Below are positions 1-6,938 of a stretch of DNA of 18,267 bases, piece by piece; position 1 is the stretch's first letter, and each line of letters opens with the position of its first letter. A program made the translations under genes and the position numbers. The notes beneath the pieces were generated by a model that did no database searches, was not told the DNA's origin, and worked only from the letters and a program-made list of their open reading frames with translations. The DNA is from JAFGJQ01 sp964586145 (GTDB lineage Bacteria; Planctomycetota; Phycisphaerae; UBA1845). The stretch spans positions 1 through 18,267 of the forward strand of contig CAZPHH010000092.1 of the NCBI GenBank assembly GCA_964586145.1. Direction: 5' to 3'.

Positions 1-59
1 CCGCCGCCGAAGCCGCTGCCGACGACGAGGACGACGAACCCGACGAGGACGATTCGTAG
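1..59 (+). CDS. 3' end of an unidentified gene with an acidic C-terminal tail (partial)
   Basis: Read from base 3, the frame gives 18 residues (AAEAAADDEDDEPDEDDS) and stops at TAG 57-59. The peptide is almost entirely Ala, Asp and Glu, as in the disordered acidic tails of some ribosomal, nucleic-acid-binding or chaperone-like proteins. The body of the gene lies outside the window, so no function can be assigned. It converges on the lipoprotein gene ending at base 80, with only 20 bases between the two stop codons, and a hairpin occupies that gap. The call rests on an open frame to the window edge plus the convergent layout. A chance frame in GC-rich DNA remains possible. Confidence 0.5.
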   Translation, partial: AAEAAADDEDDEPDEDDS

Positions 60-76
60 CCCGACGTGTGGTCGGG
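60..76. terminator. Hairpin between two convergent stop codons, possible bidirectional terminator
   Basis: CCCGAC (60-65) and GTCGGG (71-76) form a perfect 6-bp stem with the 5-base loop GTGTG. It sits exactly between the plus-strand stop (57-59) and the minus-strand stop (80-82). There is no clean U tract; only TTATT follows on the plus strand. The position supports a transcript-end role, but the short stem makes this tentative. Confidence 0.35.
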
Positions 77-79
77 GCC

Positions 80-397
80 TTATTGGCCGAAGACCTGGTC
101 CAGGATAGCGGTCTTGCAGGCCATGCACTGTTCGTACGTGATGTCGCCGGCGAGCAGGTCCGTGCTGCATCCTTCCGCGGCGGCCTGCAACTCCTGGACC
201 TTGGTGTAGCCGTTGATCTGGTCGAACTGGGCCATCGTCACCGCGGTGAGCATCTGCGACTCCGTCATTACCTCCGCGCATGCGTCCCGGATGGCCGGCG
301 TGACGAACAGATCACCCCACAAGCCTTCCGCGTCCGTTCCGCAGCCCGCGAGGATCAGGAGGGCGCCGCACAACCATGCGATCTGTATCCGCTTCAT
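80..397 (-). CDS. Small Cys-containing lipoprotein of unknown function
   Basis: This encodes 105 residues. It begins with a lipoprotein signal: Lys2-Arg3, a hydrophobic stretch at 4-17, then the lipobox L16-A17-G18-C19, so it is probably lipidated at Cys19 and anchored to a membrane. The mature part is about 87 residues with four more cysteines (C40, C77, C91, C94), the last two as CMAC. That suggests disulfides or metal binding, which is inference. I recognise no family. The start ATG (395-397) has only a weak purine-rich GAGAGA stretch upstream. It lies 116 bases downstream of the zinc-ribbon gene on the same strand and could be its distal operon partner. Small lipoproteins of this type are often lineage-specific. 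Confidence 0.75.
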   Translation of the reverse strand: MKRIQIAWLCGALLILAGCGTDAEGLWGDLFVTPAIRDACAEVMTESQMLTAVTMAQFDQINGYTKVQELQAAAEGCSTDLLAGDITYEQCMACKTAILDQVFGQ

Positions 398-513
398 TGC
401 AGTCTCTCAGGCTCGGGCGAGGCGTGTGGGGACCGGCGGGCACGTCACCGCGCCGTGGTCCCGCAGGCCGGCAGAGCTTCGTACAACCACCCTACCGTCG
501 CCGCCCGCATCGT

Positions 514-1635
514 TCAAGCGGACCGGGGGCGCCCGCCGGCCAATTCGATGGCCCGGTAGGGCCTGTGGCAACGGGGGCAGTGGCCGTTGGCGGGTTCGCC
601 TTTCAGGACGCCCAGACAATGGTGGCACAGCGGCTCCAGCGAGAGGCCGAAAGCACGCAGGCGGCCGGGGGTCCGGCGGCGATGGTCCACGTATACCAGC
701 AGCACTCCCGACACGGCGAAGATGGGCTGGTAGCATGCCATCTTCATCGCGGATGCGTTGAATCCCGCCCCATTGTGAGCGCCAAAGATAGCCGCGAGCA
801 CCATCAGCATCCAGCCGATGGCCAGGGCGGCGGCGACCTGTGCCCAGCCGACGTACAAACGCGGGTCGAAGCTGCCTCTCATCCCCGGCCGGACGTACAC
901 GTGCTCCGCGAGAATGGGAGCGCCGCAGTGTTCGCAGTAATTCTGCCGGATGCCCGTGGTCCGCCCGCAAGCGTCGCAGACCGCAGCCTCGGGCACGCGC
1001 CGGCCCTGGCGATAGCGAATGATGTTCTGCGTGAGGATGAAGGTCACCAGCGTGACACCCATCGCCGCCACGCCAACCGTAGCGGAAGCAAGCTTCCCAA
1101 GCACGACGGCGACAAGCGCCATCGTCAACGCGGCCACCCAGCCCAGGTCGGACTCCAGGCTGCCGCGCGGCACCAGAACGGACCCGCCCTGCACGATGTG
1201 GTCGATCTGCTCCGGCATGGGCAGGGCGGCGCGGCGGCCGCATTCCGGGCAGCGATCGCTTCGCAGGTGCCGCAGTGAGTACCCGCATCCCTCGCAATGC
1301 GGGTCGATGATCTCCAGCTTGGTGGTCGCCTCCTGAATGGCCCAGGCCCGCGGGCGGGCCCTCAGGGATACATAACAGACGGCGACCAGGGGGACCGCGA
1401 TCGCGACAGCCGTCAGCGCGGCAACGCTGCCCAGGACGATGGCCAGACTGACCAGGCTGGCGGCCGCGGCGACCCAGATGAGTTGGTCCCGCCGGCGCCG
1501 CCTGTTCAGCATGTTTCGTTGCTCTCGCAGCGTGTCGGCCATCGCGTCGGCCTGCGGCGTCCAGGGGTCGGGCCGATCGCCGTGCGAAGCGGTCGGCACT
1601 GCGGCGTACGAAGGCGGCGGAAGCGGGTCGCTCAT
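514..1635 (-). CDS. Multi-pass membrane protein with three zinc ribbons
   Basis: This is a 373-residue protein of unknown function. Three four-cysteine zinc-ribbon motifs alternate with hydrophobic segments: C114/C117...C129/C132, C220/C223...C234/C237 and C337/C340...C353/C356. Probable membrane helices lie near 52-90 (a pair), 166-202 (one or two), 265-286 and 303-317. The first ribbon has the CxxCGYSL...RCPECGR form that recurs in many planctomycete membrane proteins. The N-terminus (1-50) is Pro-rich and then Arg-rich (NRRRRR), a likely cytoplasmic face. The ATG (1633-1635) overlaps the stop of the upstream radical SAM gene in an ATGA arrangement, which implies translational coupling and probably linked function. 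The ribbons may bind protein or nucleic acid; no catalytic motif is visible. The gene call is firm and the function is unknown. Confidence 0.85.
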   Translation of the reverse strand: MSDPLPPPSYAAVPTASHGDRPDPWTPQADAMADTLREQRNMLNRRRRRDQLIWVAAAASLVSLAIVLGSVAALTAVAIAVPLVAVCYVSLRARPRAWAIQEATTKLEIIDPHCEGCGYSLRHLRSDRCPECGRRAALPMPEQIDHIVQGGSVLVPRGSLESDLGWVAALTMALVAVVLGKLASATVGVAAMGVTLVTFILTQNIIRYRQGRRVPEAAVCDACGRTTGIRQNYCEHCGAPILAEHVYVRPGMRGSFDPRLYVGWAQVAAALAIGWMLMVLAAIFGAHNGAGFNASAMKMACYQPIFAVSGVLLVYVDHRRRTPGRLRAFGLSLEPLCHHCLGVLKGEPANGHCPRCHRPYRAIELAGGRPRSA

Positions 1636-3161
1636 AGGTGCTCCGATGGGCTGTCGGCGGCGGCCAGGGCACAGGCGGCCTGCCGGAACGGGTCGGACCC
1701 GGCCGCGGCAGCCTCCACGGCCGGCACGGGTCGGGCGTCCGTGGCCGTTCCGTCGTCGTGTCGCCAGGCCGGGTGCGACGGGTCCAGAAAGTCCGCGAAC
1801 GACGGAATCTGCCGGCCTTTGCGGTGGTAGTAGTAGTGAATCCCGCGCCAGATGGCGAGATTGGTCAGCCAGCCGTACTTCTTAAACGGCCACACGCCCA
1901 GCCTTCGGGCGGCCGATCGAAACGAGTAGAACTCGGCGAAGGCCGCGATCTGGGCGTGTCGCAATTCCAGCGGCGTCATGCGCTCGGGCTGGAAGACCAC
2001 GGAGGTCCCGTTGTAGCGGTCCCAGTCTTGGGAAAGGATGCGGCCCTGCGTCTTGTACTTGTGCCAGACGGCCGTGCCGGGGTAGGGCGTGAGAATGGGA
2101 TAGCAGCTCATCGACAGCCCGGAGCGCTGGGCGAAGCGAACGGTGCGCATGCATGAGCGCCAGTCATCCGTGTCAAAGCCGAAGATGAACGCGCCCCACA
2201 GGCTGATGTTGTGGCTGAGAATCTTGCGGATTCGCCAGGGGTAGGTTTCCGGGTCCACGTAGCGCTTGCCGGCCTCCGCCAGGGTGGCGCGGTCCGGGCT
2301 CTCCAGGCCGAGGATGAGCCCGAGGCAGCCGCTTCTCTGCATGGCGGCCAGCAGCTTGTCGTTGTTGCTGATGAGGATATCGCACTGGCTGGCCCAGCGG
2401 ATTTTGAGAGGCTCCAACGCCGCGCAGAGCTCGATGGCCCAGCGGTGGTTCCCCGCAAAATCGTCATCCGAGAAGATGAAAACCCGGGTGTTGAAGCGCT
2501 CCTTCGCCTCCCGCATTTCCTCCACGATGTCCGGGATGGCTCGCTGCCGGAACTTTCGCCCGAACACAGCGGGCGTGGTACAGAACGAGCAGTTGTGCGG
2601 GCAGCCGCGGGTGGTTTGGATGGGGTTGAAAATCAGGTAATCGGCCGGGTTGAGCAGGTCCTTGCGGGGAGTCCCGATCAGCGCTTCGGGAAATTCCGCC
2701 CAGTTGTACGTGCGGCGCAGCCGGCCGTGCCGCCAGTCGTCCAGCATGGGGGGCAGGCCGGTCTCCCCGTCGCCGATGCAGACGGCGCTTGCATGGCGCA
2801 GCGCCTCTTCCGGCATGACGGACGGGTGGATTCCGCCCATCAGCACGGTGACGCCGAGGGCCCGGTATGCGTCGGCGAGCGCGTAGGCGCGCCGGGCCTG
2901 CGTGGTCATGGCGGAGATGCCGACGATGTCGACGTCGGCGGTGGGGCGGTGCGGTTGCTCGAGGATGCACTCGTCGACGATCTCGACGTCCCACTCGCGA
3001 GGCACGGCCGCCGCGCAGACGGCCACGCCCACCGGCATAAACACCCCCCTGCGCGAGACCGTCATGCGCCGGATGAGTCCGGGCATGGTCACGGTCGAGA
3101 GCGGGTTGTTCGGGTTGATCAGCCGGATCTTCGGCCGCACCCGGGGCGTCGCGAACTCCAC
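1632..3161 (-). CDS. B12-binding-domain radical SAM protein
   Basis: This 509-residue protein has an N-terminal Rossmann-like cobalamin-binding-type domain (about 13-135; GISAM at 81-85, GGIHPSVMPEE at 109-119) followed by a radical SAM core. The cluster motif CPHNCSFC (C187, C191, C194) would hold a [4Fe-4S] cluster that cleaves S-adenosylmethionine. FSDDDF (230-235) and LGLES (284-288) are typical core elements. No DxHxxG motif is present, which is common in this class. Relatives methylate or rearrange unreactive carbons in lipids, tetrapyrroles or natural products; the substrate cannot be read from sequence. The C-terminal 50 residues are Ala/Pro-rich and poorly conserved in style. The start is GTG (3159-3161), with an ideal GGAGGG site at 3168-3173 six bases upstream. 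Its stop overlaps the next gene's ATG. Confidence 0.9.
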   Translation of the reverse strand: MEFATPRVRPKIRLINPNNPLSTVTMPGLIRRMTVSRRGVFMPVGVAVCAAAVPREWDVEIVDECILEQPHRPTADVDIVGISAMTTQARRAYALADAYRALGVTVLMGGIHPSVMPEEALRHASAVCIGDGETGLPPMLDDWRHGRLRRTYNWAEFPEALIGTPRKDLLNPADYLIFNPIQTTRGCPHNCSFCTTPAVFGRKFRQRAIPDIVEEMREAKERFNTRVFIFSDDDFAGNHRWAIELCAALEPLKIRWASQCDILISNNDKLLAAMQRSGCLGLILGLESPDRATLAEAGKRYVDPETYPWRIRKILSHNISLWGAFIFGFDTDDWRSCMRTVRFAQRSGLSMSCYPILTPYPGTAVWHKYKTQGRILSQDWDRYNGTSVVFQPERMTPLELRHAQIAAFAEFYSFRSAARRLGVWPFKKYGWLTNLAIWRGIHYYYHRKGRQIPSFADFLDPSHPAWRHDDGTATDARPVPAVEAAAAGSDPFRQAACALAAADSPSEHL

Positions 3162-3167
3162 GGCCAG

Positions 3168-3173
3168 CCCTCC
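3168..3173 (-). promoter_or_regulatory. Shine-Dalgarno GGAGGG that fixes a GTG start
   Basis: The reverse complement of CCCTCC reads GGAGGG. It lies six bases before the GTG of the radical SAM gene. An ATG nearby (3175-3177) is out of frame, so the ribosome-binding site supports GTG as the true start. Confidence 0.7.
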
Positions 3174-3299
3174 ACATGGCTGCGCATGGTACGCCGCGCC
3201 CGTCGTATTGCAACGCGCGCGTGGCGGCCGGAGTCAGAGCGGACTTTGCCGCGCCGGGGCTTTCTCGGCCTCACCTGCAGCCCCGCAGCCCGGTGCGGA

Positions 3300-3722
3300 T
3301 CAGCGCGCGGTCTTCAGAATGTCGCGAATCTCGGCCAGCAGTTGTTCCTGGGTCGGCCCGGCGGGTGCGGGTGCCGGCTCCTCGGCTTCCAGGCGTCTGC
3401 GGGCGGTGTTGATCGTCTTGACAAGAAGGAACACGGCCAACGCAACGATCAGGAAGTTAATGAAGACGCTGATGAAATCGCCGTAGCCCAGTTCGACAGC
3501 GGGTTGCACGATTTCACTATTTTCGATGACCGCGTCTTTGAGCCGGATCTTGTAGTCTGTGAAATCCAGGCCGCCGATCAGAAGACCCAGGGGCGGCATC
3601 AGGACCTTGTCGACGAGCGATTTTACCAGCCCGCCAAACGCGCCGCCGATGATGATGCCCACCGCCATGTCGATCATGTTTCCCTTGAATGCGAACTCCC
3701 TGAACTCCTTCATCATTCCCAT
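3300..3722 (-). CDS. mscL: Large-conductance mechanosensitive channel MscL
   Basis: This gene encodes a 140-residue inner-membrane channel that opens under membrane tension to release solutes during hypo-osmotic shock; it works as a homopentamer. The N-terminal amphipathic segment KEFREFAFKGN (5-15) and the TM1 pore helix (about 16-45, with the GxxxGGAFGG pattern) are characteristic. Then come a periplasmic loop (52-80), TM2 (about 83-105) and a C-terminal bundle helix (TQEQLLAEIRDILK, 124-137), with an Ala/Pro linker before it. The family's usual length is about 130-150. The frame is open six codons further upstream, but ATG at 3720-3722 is chosen because AGGAGG (3729-3734) lies six bases before it. 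It is probably a single-gene unit, with a TACAAT box at 3797-3802. Confidence 0.95.
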   Translation of the reverse strand: MGMMKEFREFAFKGNMIDMAVGIIIGGAFGGLVKSLVDKVLMPPLGLLIGGLDFTDYKIRLKDAVIENSEIVQPAVELGYGDFISVFINFLIVALAVFLLVKTINTARRRLEAEEPAPAPAGPTQEQLLAEIRDILKTAR

Positions 3723-4094
3723 GAGATGCCTCCTGATCATCCGGTGAAATGGGAACCTGCTCGCGACCGCGCAGCGACCGGTTCCGTCGGGCGGGCATTG
3801 TACCGGCTGGCCGGGGCCGACTCCACCCGGATTCCGCGCGGTCCGTTGCGATCGGGTGGGCCGGGTCCCGCGGGGTTCGGTTGTGCCGAATGCCCGCGGA
3901 AGCGGTGTCCGCCGGTGATGCGGGCCTCTGTTCCGCCGGGCGTGAAGCGCGGCCCGGACAAATGGGCGTTATCGGGCCCGGGTGCGGACGCGCGGTCCGG
4001 CGAAGACAAGTCATTCTCGTACGGTGCCGATATGCGCGCGGGCGCGGCCGAGGCTTGCGGATGCCGGACCCGCTCGACGAGGGAGATACGTTTC
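3723..4094. other. Divergent intergenic region between mscL and the Gfo/Idh/MocA gene
   Basis: These 372 bases separate two outward-facing genes and should hold both promoters. The mscL ribosome-binding site and -10 box are annotated separately. For the plus-strand gene I see the ribosome-binding site (GAGGGAGA at 4079-4086) but no convincing -35/-10 pair. Open frames crossing the region show no recognisable protein. Nothing else stands out. Confidence 0.6.
3797..3802 (-). promoter_or_regulatory. Candidate -10 box (TACAAT) for mscL
   Basis: Read on the minus strand, the context is CCGGTACAATGCCCG. TACAAT matches the sigma-70 -10 consensus at five of six positions and would give a leader of about 65 bases. 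No convincing -35 is visible at 16-18 bases spacing. The same CGGTACAATGCC core recurs upstream of purB. Confidence 0.4.
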
Positions 4095-5156
4095 ATGCTT
4101 CGTGTCGGTGTGGTCGGCTGCGGTGACTGGGGCCCGAACCTGATTCGCGCGTTCAACGACTGCGACGACGCGGAGGTCCGAGCCGTGTGCGACCGCCAGG
4201 GATCGCGGGTCAAGAGGATTCTGAAGCGATATCCCGCCGTGGAGGGGCACATCGACGGTCGCGAGCTGATCGACCGGGACGACATCGACCTGGTCGTCGT
4301 GGCCACGCCCGTGGACTCGCATTTCTCTTTCGCCCGGGCCGCAGTCGAATCGGGCAGGCACGTGCTGGTCGAGAGCCCGTTCACGGAAACCTGCGCTGAA
4401 GGCGAGGAACTCATCGACCGCGCGAAGGGCAACGGAGTCCTGATTGCCGTGGACCACACGTCGCTGTTTACTCCGGCGGTGGAGAAGATCCGCGAACGGA
4501 TCGAGGCCGGCGAACTCGGCCCCATCCGCTATGTCGATTCGGTGTGCATGGACCGGGGCCGGTTTCACGAAGAGAACAACGTGATCTGGGCCCTGGCTCC
4601 GGACGTTTTGTCCATCGTCGATGCCGTGCTGGCGCGGGCTCCTCGTCGGGTGGCGGCCATGGGGTCTTGCCACACGGTCGGCGGGCGGGCGGATGTCGTC
4701 TGTATCCACCTGGATTTCGACGACGGGCAGGCGGCAAGCCTTCACGTGAACCGGCTCAGCCCGGTGAAGGTCCGCCGCACGATCTTCGGCGGCGATCGCA
4801 GGACGCTCGTGTTTGACGATTGTTCCGGTCAGACGGAGGTTCGCGAGTACGACGCCGGCATTGCGTCCATTGCCGACCCGCTCGGCGCGACCGGCGAACG
4901 GCCGGACCCTCTGGGCGCCCCCACGAGCGTCGGCTGGGACCTGACCATCCCGGCGCACGAAGTGCTGAACGCCCAGGCCCGGCATCTGATCGAAGCCGTC
5001 GAACGCGGCCGCCCCCTCCGGGTTGACGGCCAAGCGGGGTTGCGCGTGGTGCGCGTTCTCGAAGCGTGCGACCGGAGCCTCCGACAGGGGCCGGCTTCCG
5101 TGACCCTGAAACCGAGGACCACTCACCGCGAGCCGGCCCTGACCGTCGCGTGCTGA
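4095..5156 (+). CDS. Gfo/Idh/MocA-fold protein with substituted catalytic residues
   Basis: This is a 353-residue protein of the Gfo/Idh/MocA dehydrogenase family. The N-terminal Rossmann domain (1-120) has the dinucleotide motif GVVGCGDWGPN (5-15), the form seen in nucleotide-sugar dehydrogenases of surface-polysaccharide pathways, and VVVATP (67-72). The C-terminal alpha/beta domain starts near 121. The family's EKP motif, whose Lys is catalytic, reads ESP (93-95; Ser94). The usual WDLAPHD motif, which carries the catalytic His, reads WALAPDV (165-171). So both Lys and His are absent, along with an Asp, and the protein may bind cofactor or sugar without normal redox chemistry. The frame runs open far upstream, but that part is antisense to other genes. 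ATG 4095 is chosen for its GAGGGAGA site and the immediate start of the Rossmann fold. Confidence 0.88.
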   Translation: MLRVGVVGCGDWGPNLIRAFNDCDDAEVRAVCDRQGSRVKRILKRYPAVEGHIDGRELIDRDDIDLVVVATPVDSHFSFARAAVESGRHVLVESPFTETCAEGEELIDRAKGNGVLIAVDHTSLFTPAVEKIRERIEAGELGPIRYVDSVCMDRGRFHEENNVIWALAPDVLSIVDAVLARAPRRVAAMGSCHTVGGRADVVCIHLDFDDGQAASLHVNRLSPVKVRRTIFGGDRRTLVFDDCSGQTEVREYDAGIASIADPLGATGERPDPLGAPTSVGWDLTIPAHEVLNAQARHLIEAVERGRPLRVDGQAGLRVVRVLEACDRSLRQGPASVTLKPRTTHREPALTVAC

Positions 5157-5164
5157 CTCCGAGC

Positions 5165-5181
5165 GCCGGCCTTGCGCCGGC
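5165..5181. terminator. GC hairpin after the Gfo/Idh/MocA gene
   Basis: GCCGGC (5165-5170) and GCCGGC (5176-5181) can pair around the loop CTTGC, starting eight bases after the plus-strand stop and facing the minus-strand end at 5201. The 6-bp stem has no U tract, so it is at best a weak terminator. A related string, CGCCGGCCCTGCGCC, recurs at 5210-5224. Confidence 0.3.
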
Positions 5182-5200
5182 TTCCACATTCCGCGCCGGA

Positions 5201-5284
5201 TCAGAAGAACGCCGGCCCTGCGCCAAGCTGGTAGAGCATGCTGACAATGGCTGTCACAAGCGTGCCGAAAATGACCAGGAACAT
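5201..5284 (-). CDS. Candidate 27-residue single-TM membrane peptide
   Basis: A frame from ATG 5282-5284 to TGA 5201-5203 encodes 27 residues. Residues 1-19 (MFLVIFGTLVTAIVSMLYQ) are nearly all hydrophobic and long enough to span a membrane. GAGGG lies at 5292-5296 with a seven-base T-rich spacer, a good ribosome-binding site. The gene lies 234 bases downstream of hisS on the same strand. The frame stays open upstream to 5488 (95 residues), but that extension looks like non-coding sequence and an internal ribosome-binding site would be superfluous. No family is recognised. It could be a chance hydrophobic stretch; the start signal is the main support. Confidence 0.4.
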   Translation of the reverse strand: MFLVIFGTLVTAIVSMLYQLGAGPAFF

Positions 5285-5518
5285 AAAAACACCCTCATCT
5301 TTCTGAAACCCGTCCAGGTATGCACGGACCGCGACGACCCGCGTCGTCCCGGTTGCGGGTCCGTCCGCGAAGGGAGTATCGGCGCTCGCCGACGCGGGCA
5401 TGAACAAGTGACGCCGCGCAACGACCCGCGCGTCCGAGAATCGGATGCCCCACGACGGCCGTGCGAACCCATCCCTGATCTGCGGCACAACCCCGGCGGG
5501 AGGGAAATGAAGAGGGAC

Positions 5519-6823
5519 CTACGCCGAACCGACGGCGCCGGACAATGAGCGTCGGACGGCCGTCACCACGTCGGCCAGCGCGACGGTCTCCTGCGAGCGG
5601 GTGGACATGTTTCGCAGGACCGCGCTGCCGGATTTCAGTTCCTCTGGAGCGAGGAACACCACCCGGCGGGCGGCCCGCCGGTCCGCGTACTTGAACAAAC
5701 TTTTCGGACCCTCCGCGCCCAGGGCAAGATCCACGCAGAGTCCCTCGCGTCGGAGGCCGCTCGCGACTTCCATCGCCTCCGGCCAATTGGCCGCGTCAAA
5801 CACGCCCACGCAGACATCGACGCCCTGGTCGCCCGGCGGGGTGATATTCTTCGCGTCCAGGACCTCGCGAATGACCACGTCGCCGAATCCGAACCCGACG
5901 GCCGGCAGCGGTGGCTCGCCCAGCGACTCGAAGAGCCGGTCGTACCGGCCGCCGCCGAGAATCGCCCGGAACTGCCGCCGGGCGTCAAACGCCTCGAACA
6001 CGATGCCCGTGTAGTAGGCCAGTCCGCGCACGACCGCGATGTCAAATTGCAGGAACGGCGCCACGCCCGCCTTCTCGGCCAGCGTGAAGAGCTGCCGCAA
6101 TTCAGCCACGGCCGGCGAGTCTGCCGGCACCTGCCGGGCGGCGTCATCCAGGCTGCCGACTTCAAAAATGCCCATGATCCGTGCGGCCAGGTCGGCGGTG
6201 ATTCCCGCGTCCCGGAGCATCTCCTCCAGAACCGCGTCCGAAACCTTGCCCCGCTTGTCCAGCACCATGAGTACGGCCAGTTGCTGAGCGTCCGGCACGC
6301 CCAGCGCCGTCAGCATGGCGGCCACCAGCTTGCGGCTGCCGATCCGGAGCGTGACGTCCTCGGCCGACAGCCCCAGGGTCCGCAGGGCGTCGATGGCCGT
6401 CGCCATCACCTCGAGGTCGGCGGTGATGCCCTCGGCCCCGATGATGTCGAGGTTCCACTGAAAGTGCTCTCGCTTTCGGCCCTTGCTCATCCGCTCGTAC
6501 CGGAAGCACTGGGCGATGGTGAACCACTTGGCCGGCAGGACAATCTGCGTCCGCCGGGCGGCGACCAGGCGCACGAGGGAGGGTGTGACCTCCGGCCGCA
6601 GGGCAAGCTGGCGTCCGGACTTGTCTTCGAATGCGTAGATCTGGTCGACGATTTCTTCGCCGGCCTTGCGGGTGAGCAGGTCCAGGTGCTCGACGACCGG
6701 CGCGTCGTATTGCTCGAAGCCGTGGCGGCGGGCCGTGGTCGTCCAGGTGTCGAACAGCCACGTGCGCCAAGTCATGTCTTCGGGGTAAAAATCCCGCATG
6801 CCCCGCGGGGCCTGAAAACTCAT
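5519..6823 (-). CDS. hisS: Histidine--tRNA ligase
   Basis: This 434-residue cytoplasmic class II aminoacyl-tRNA synthetase activates histidine with ATP and charges tRNA-His. Class II motif 2 lies at about 106-129 (CFRYERMSKGRKREHFQWN), the histidine-specific motif RGLAYYTG at 266-273, GGGRYDRL at 290-297, and motif 3 at VGFGFGDVV (309-317). In motif 3 GFGFGD replaces the GFAIGLER-type form of E. coli HisS, a variant I associate with archaeal and eukaryote-like HisS. The C-terminal anticodon-binding domain occupies about 338-430. ATG 6821-6823 has GAGG (6831-6834) at a seven-base spacing. It lies 115 bases downstream of the aldolase gene on the same strand, so cotranscription is possible. Confidence 0.95.
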   Translation of the reverse strand: MSFQAPRGMRDFYPEDMTWRTWLFDTWTTTARRHGFEQYDAPVVEHLDLLTRKAGEEIVDQIYAFEDKSGRQLALRPEVTPSLVRLVAARRTQIVLPAKWFTIAQCFRYERMSKGRKREHFQWNLDIIGAEGITADLEVMATAIDALRTLGLSAEDVTLRIGSRKLVAAMLTALGVPDAQQLAVLMVLDKRGKVSDAVLEEMLRDAGITADLAARIMGIFEVGSLDDAARQVPADSPAVAELRQLFTLAEKAGVAPFLQFDIAVVRGLAYYTGIVFEAFDARRQFRAILGGGRYDRLFESLGEPPLPAVGFGFGDVVIREVLDAKNITPPGDQGVDVCVGVFDAANWPEAMEVASGLRREGLCVDLALGAEGPKSLFKYADRRAARRVVFLAPEELKSGSAVLRNMSTRSQETVALADVVTAVRRSLSGAVGSA

Positions 6824-6938
6824 CGTTGCGCCTCGATGTTTCGAGCTGCGCGTTCATCGCAGCCGCGCGCCACGGCGGAGCAGGCGCTGTCGTTCGACCC
6901 GCGCCCCGAACCCTTACCCCTGATCCCGTCCCCCGGGG

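Noticed and set aside
407..1672. A 421-residue minus-strand frame
   Set aside because: It overlaps the zinc-ribbon gene in another frame and is Arg/Gly/Pro-rich with no motifs; high GC content removes stop codons.
2211..4094. A plus-strand open frame that continues upstream of the Gfo/Idh/MocA gene
   Set aside because: It is antisense to the radical SAM and mscL genes, has no family character, and the real protein starts at ATG 4095 with its own ribosome-binding site.
5285..5488. N-terminal extension of the small membrane frame to 95 residues
   Set aside because: The extension has non-coding-like composition and the strong ribosome-binding site lies inside it, just before the 27-residue frame.
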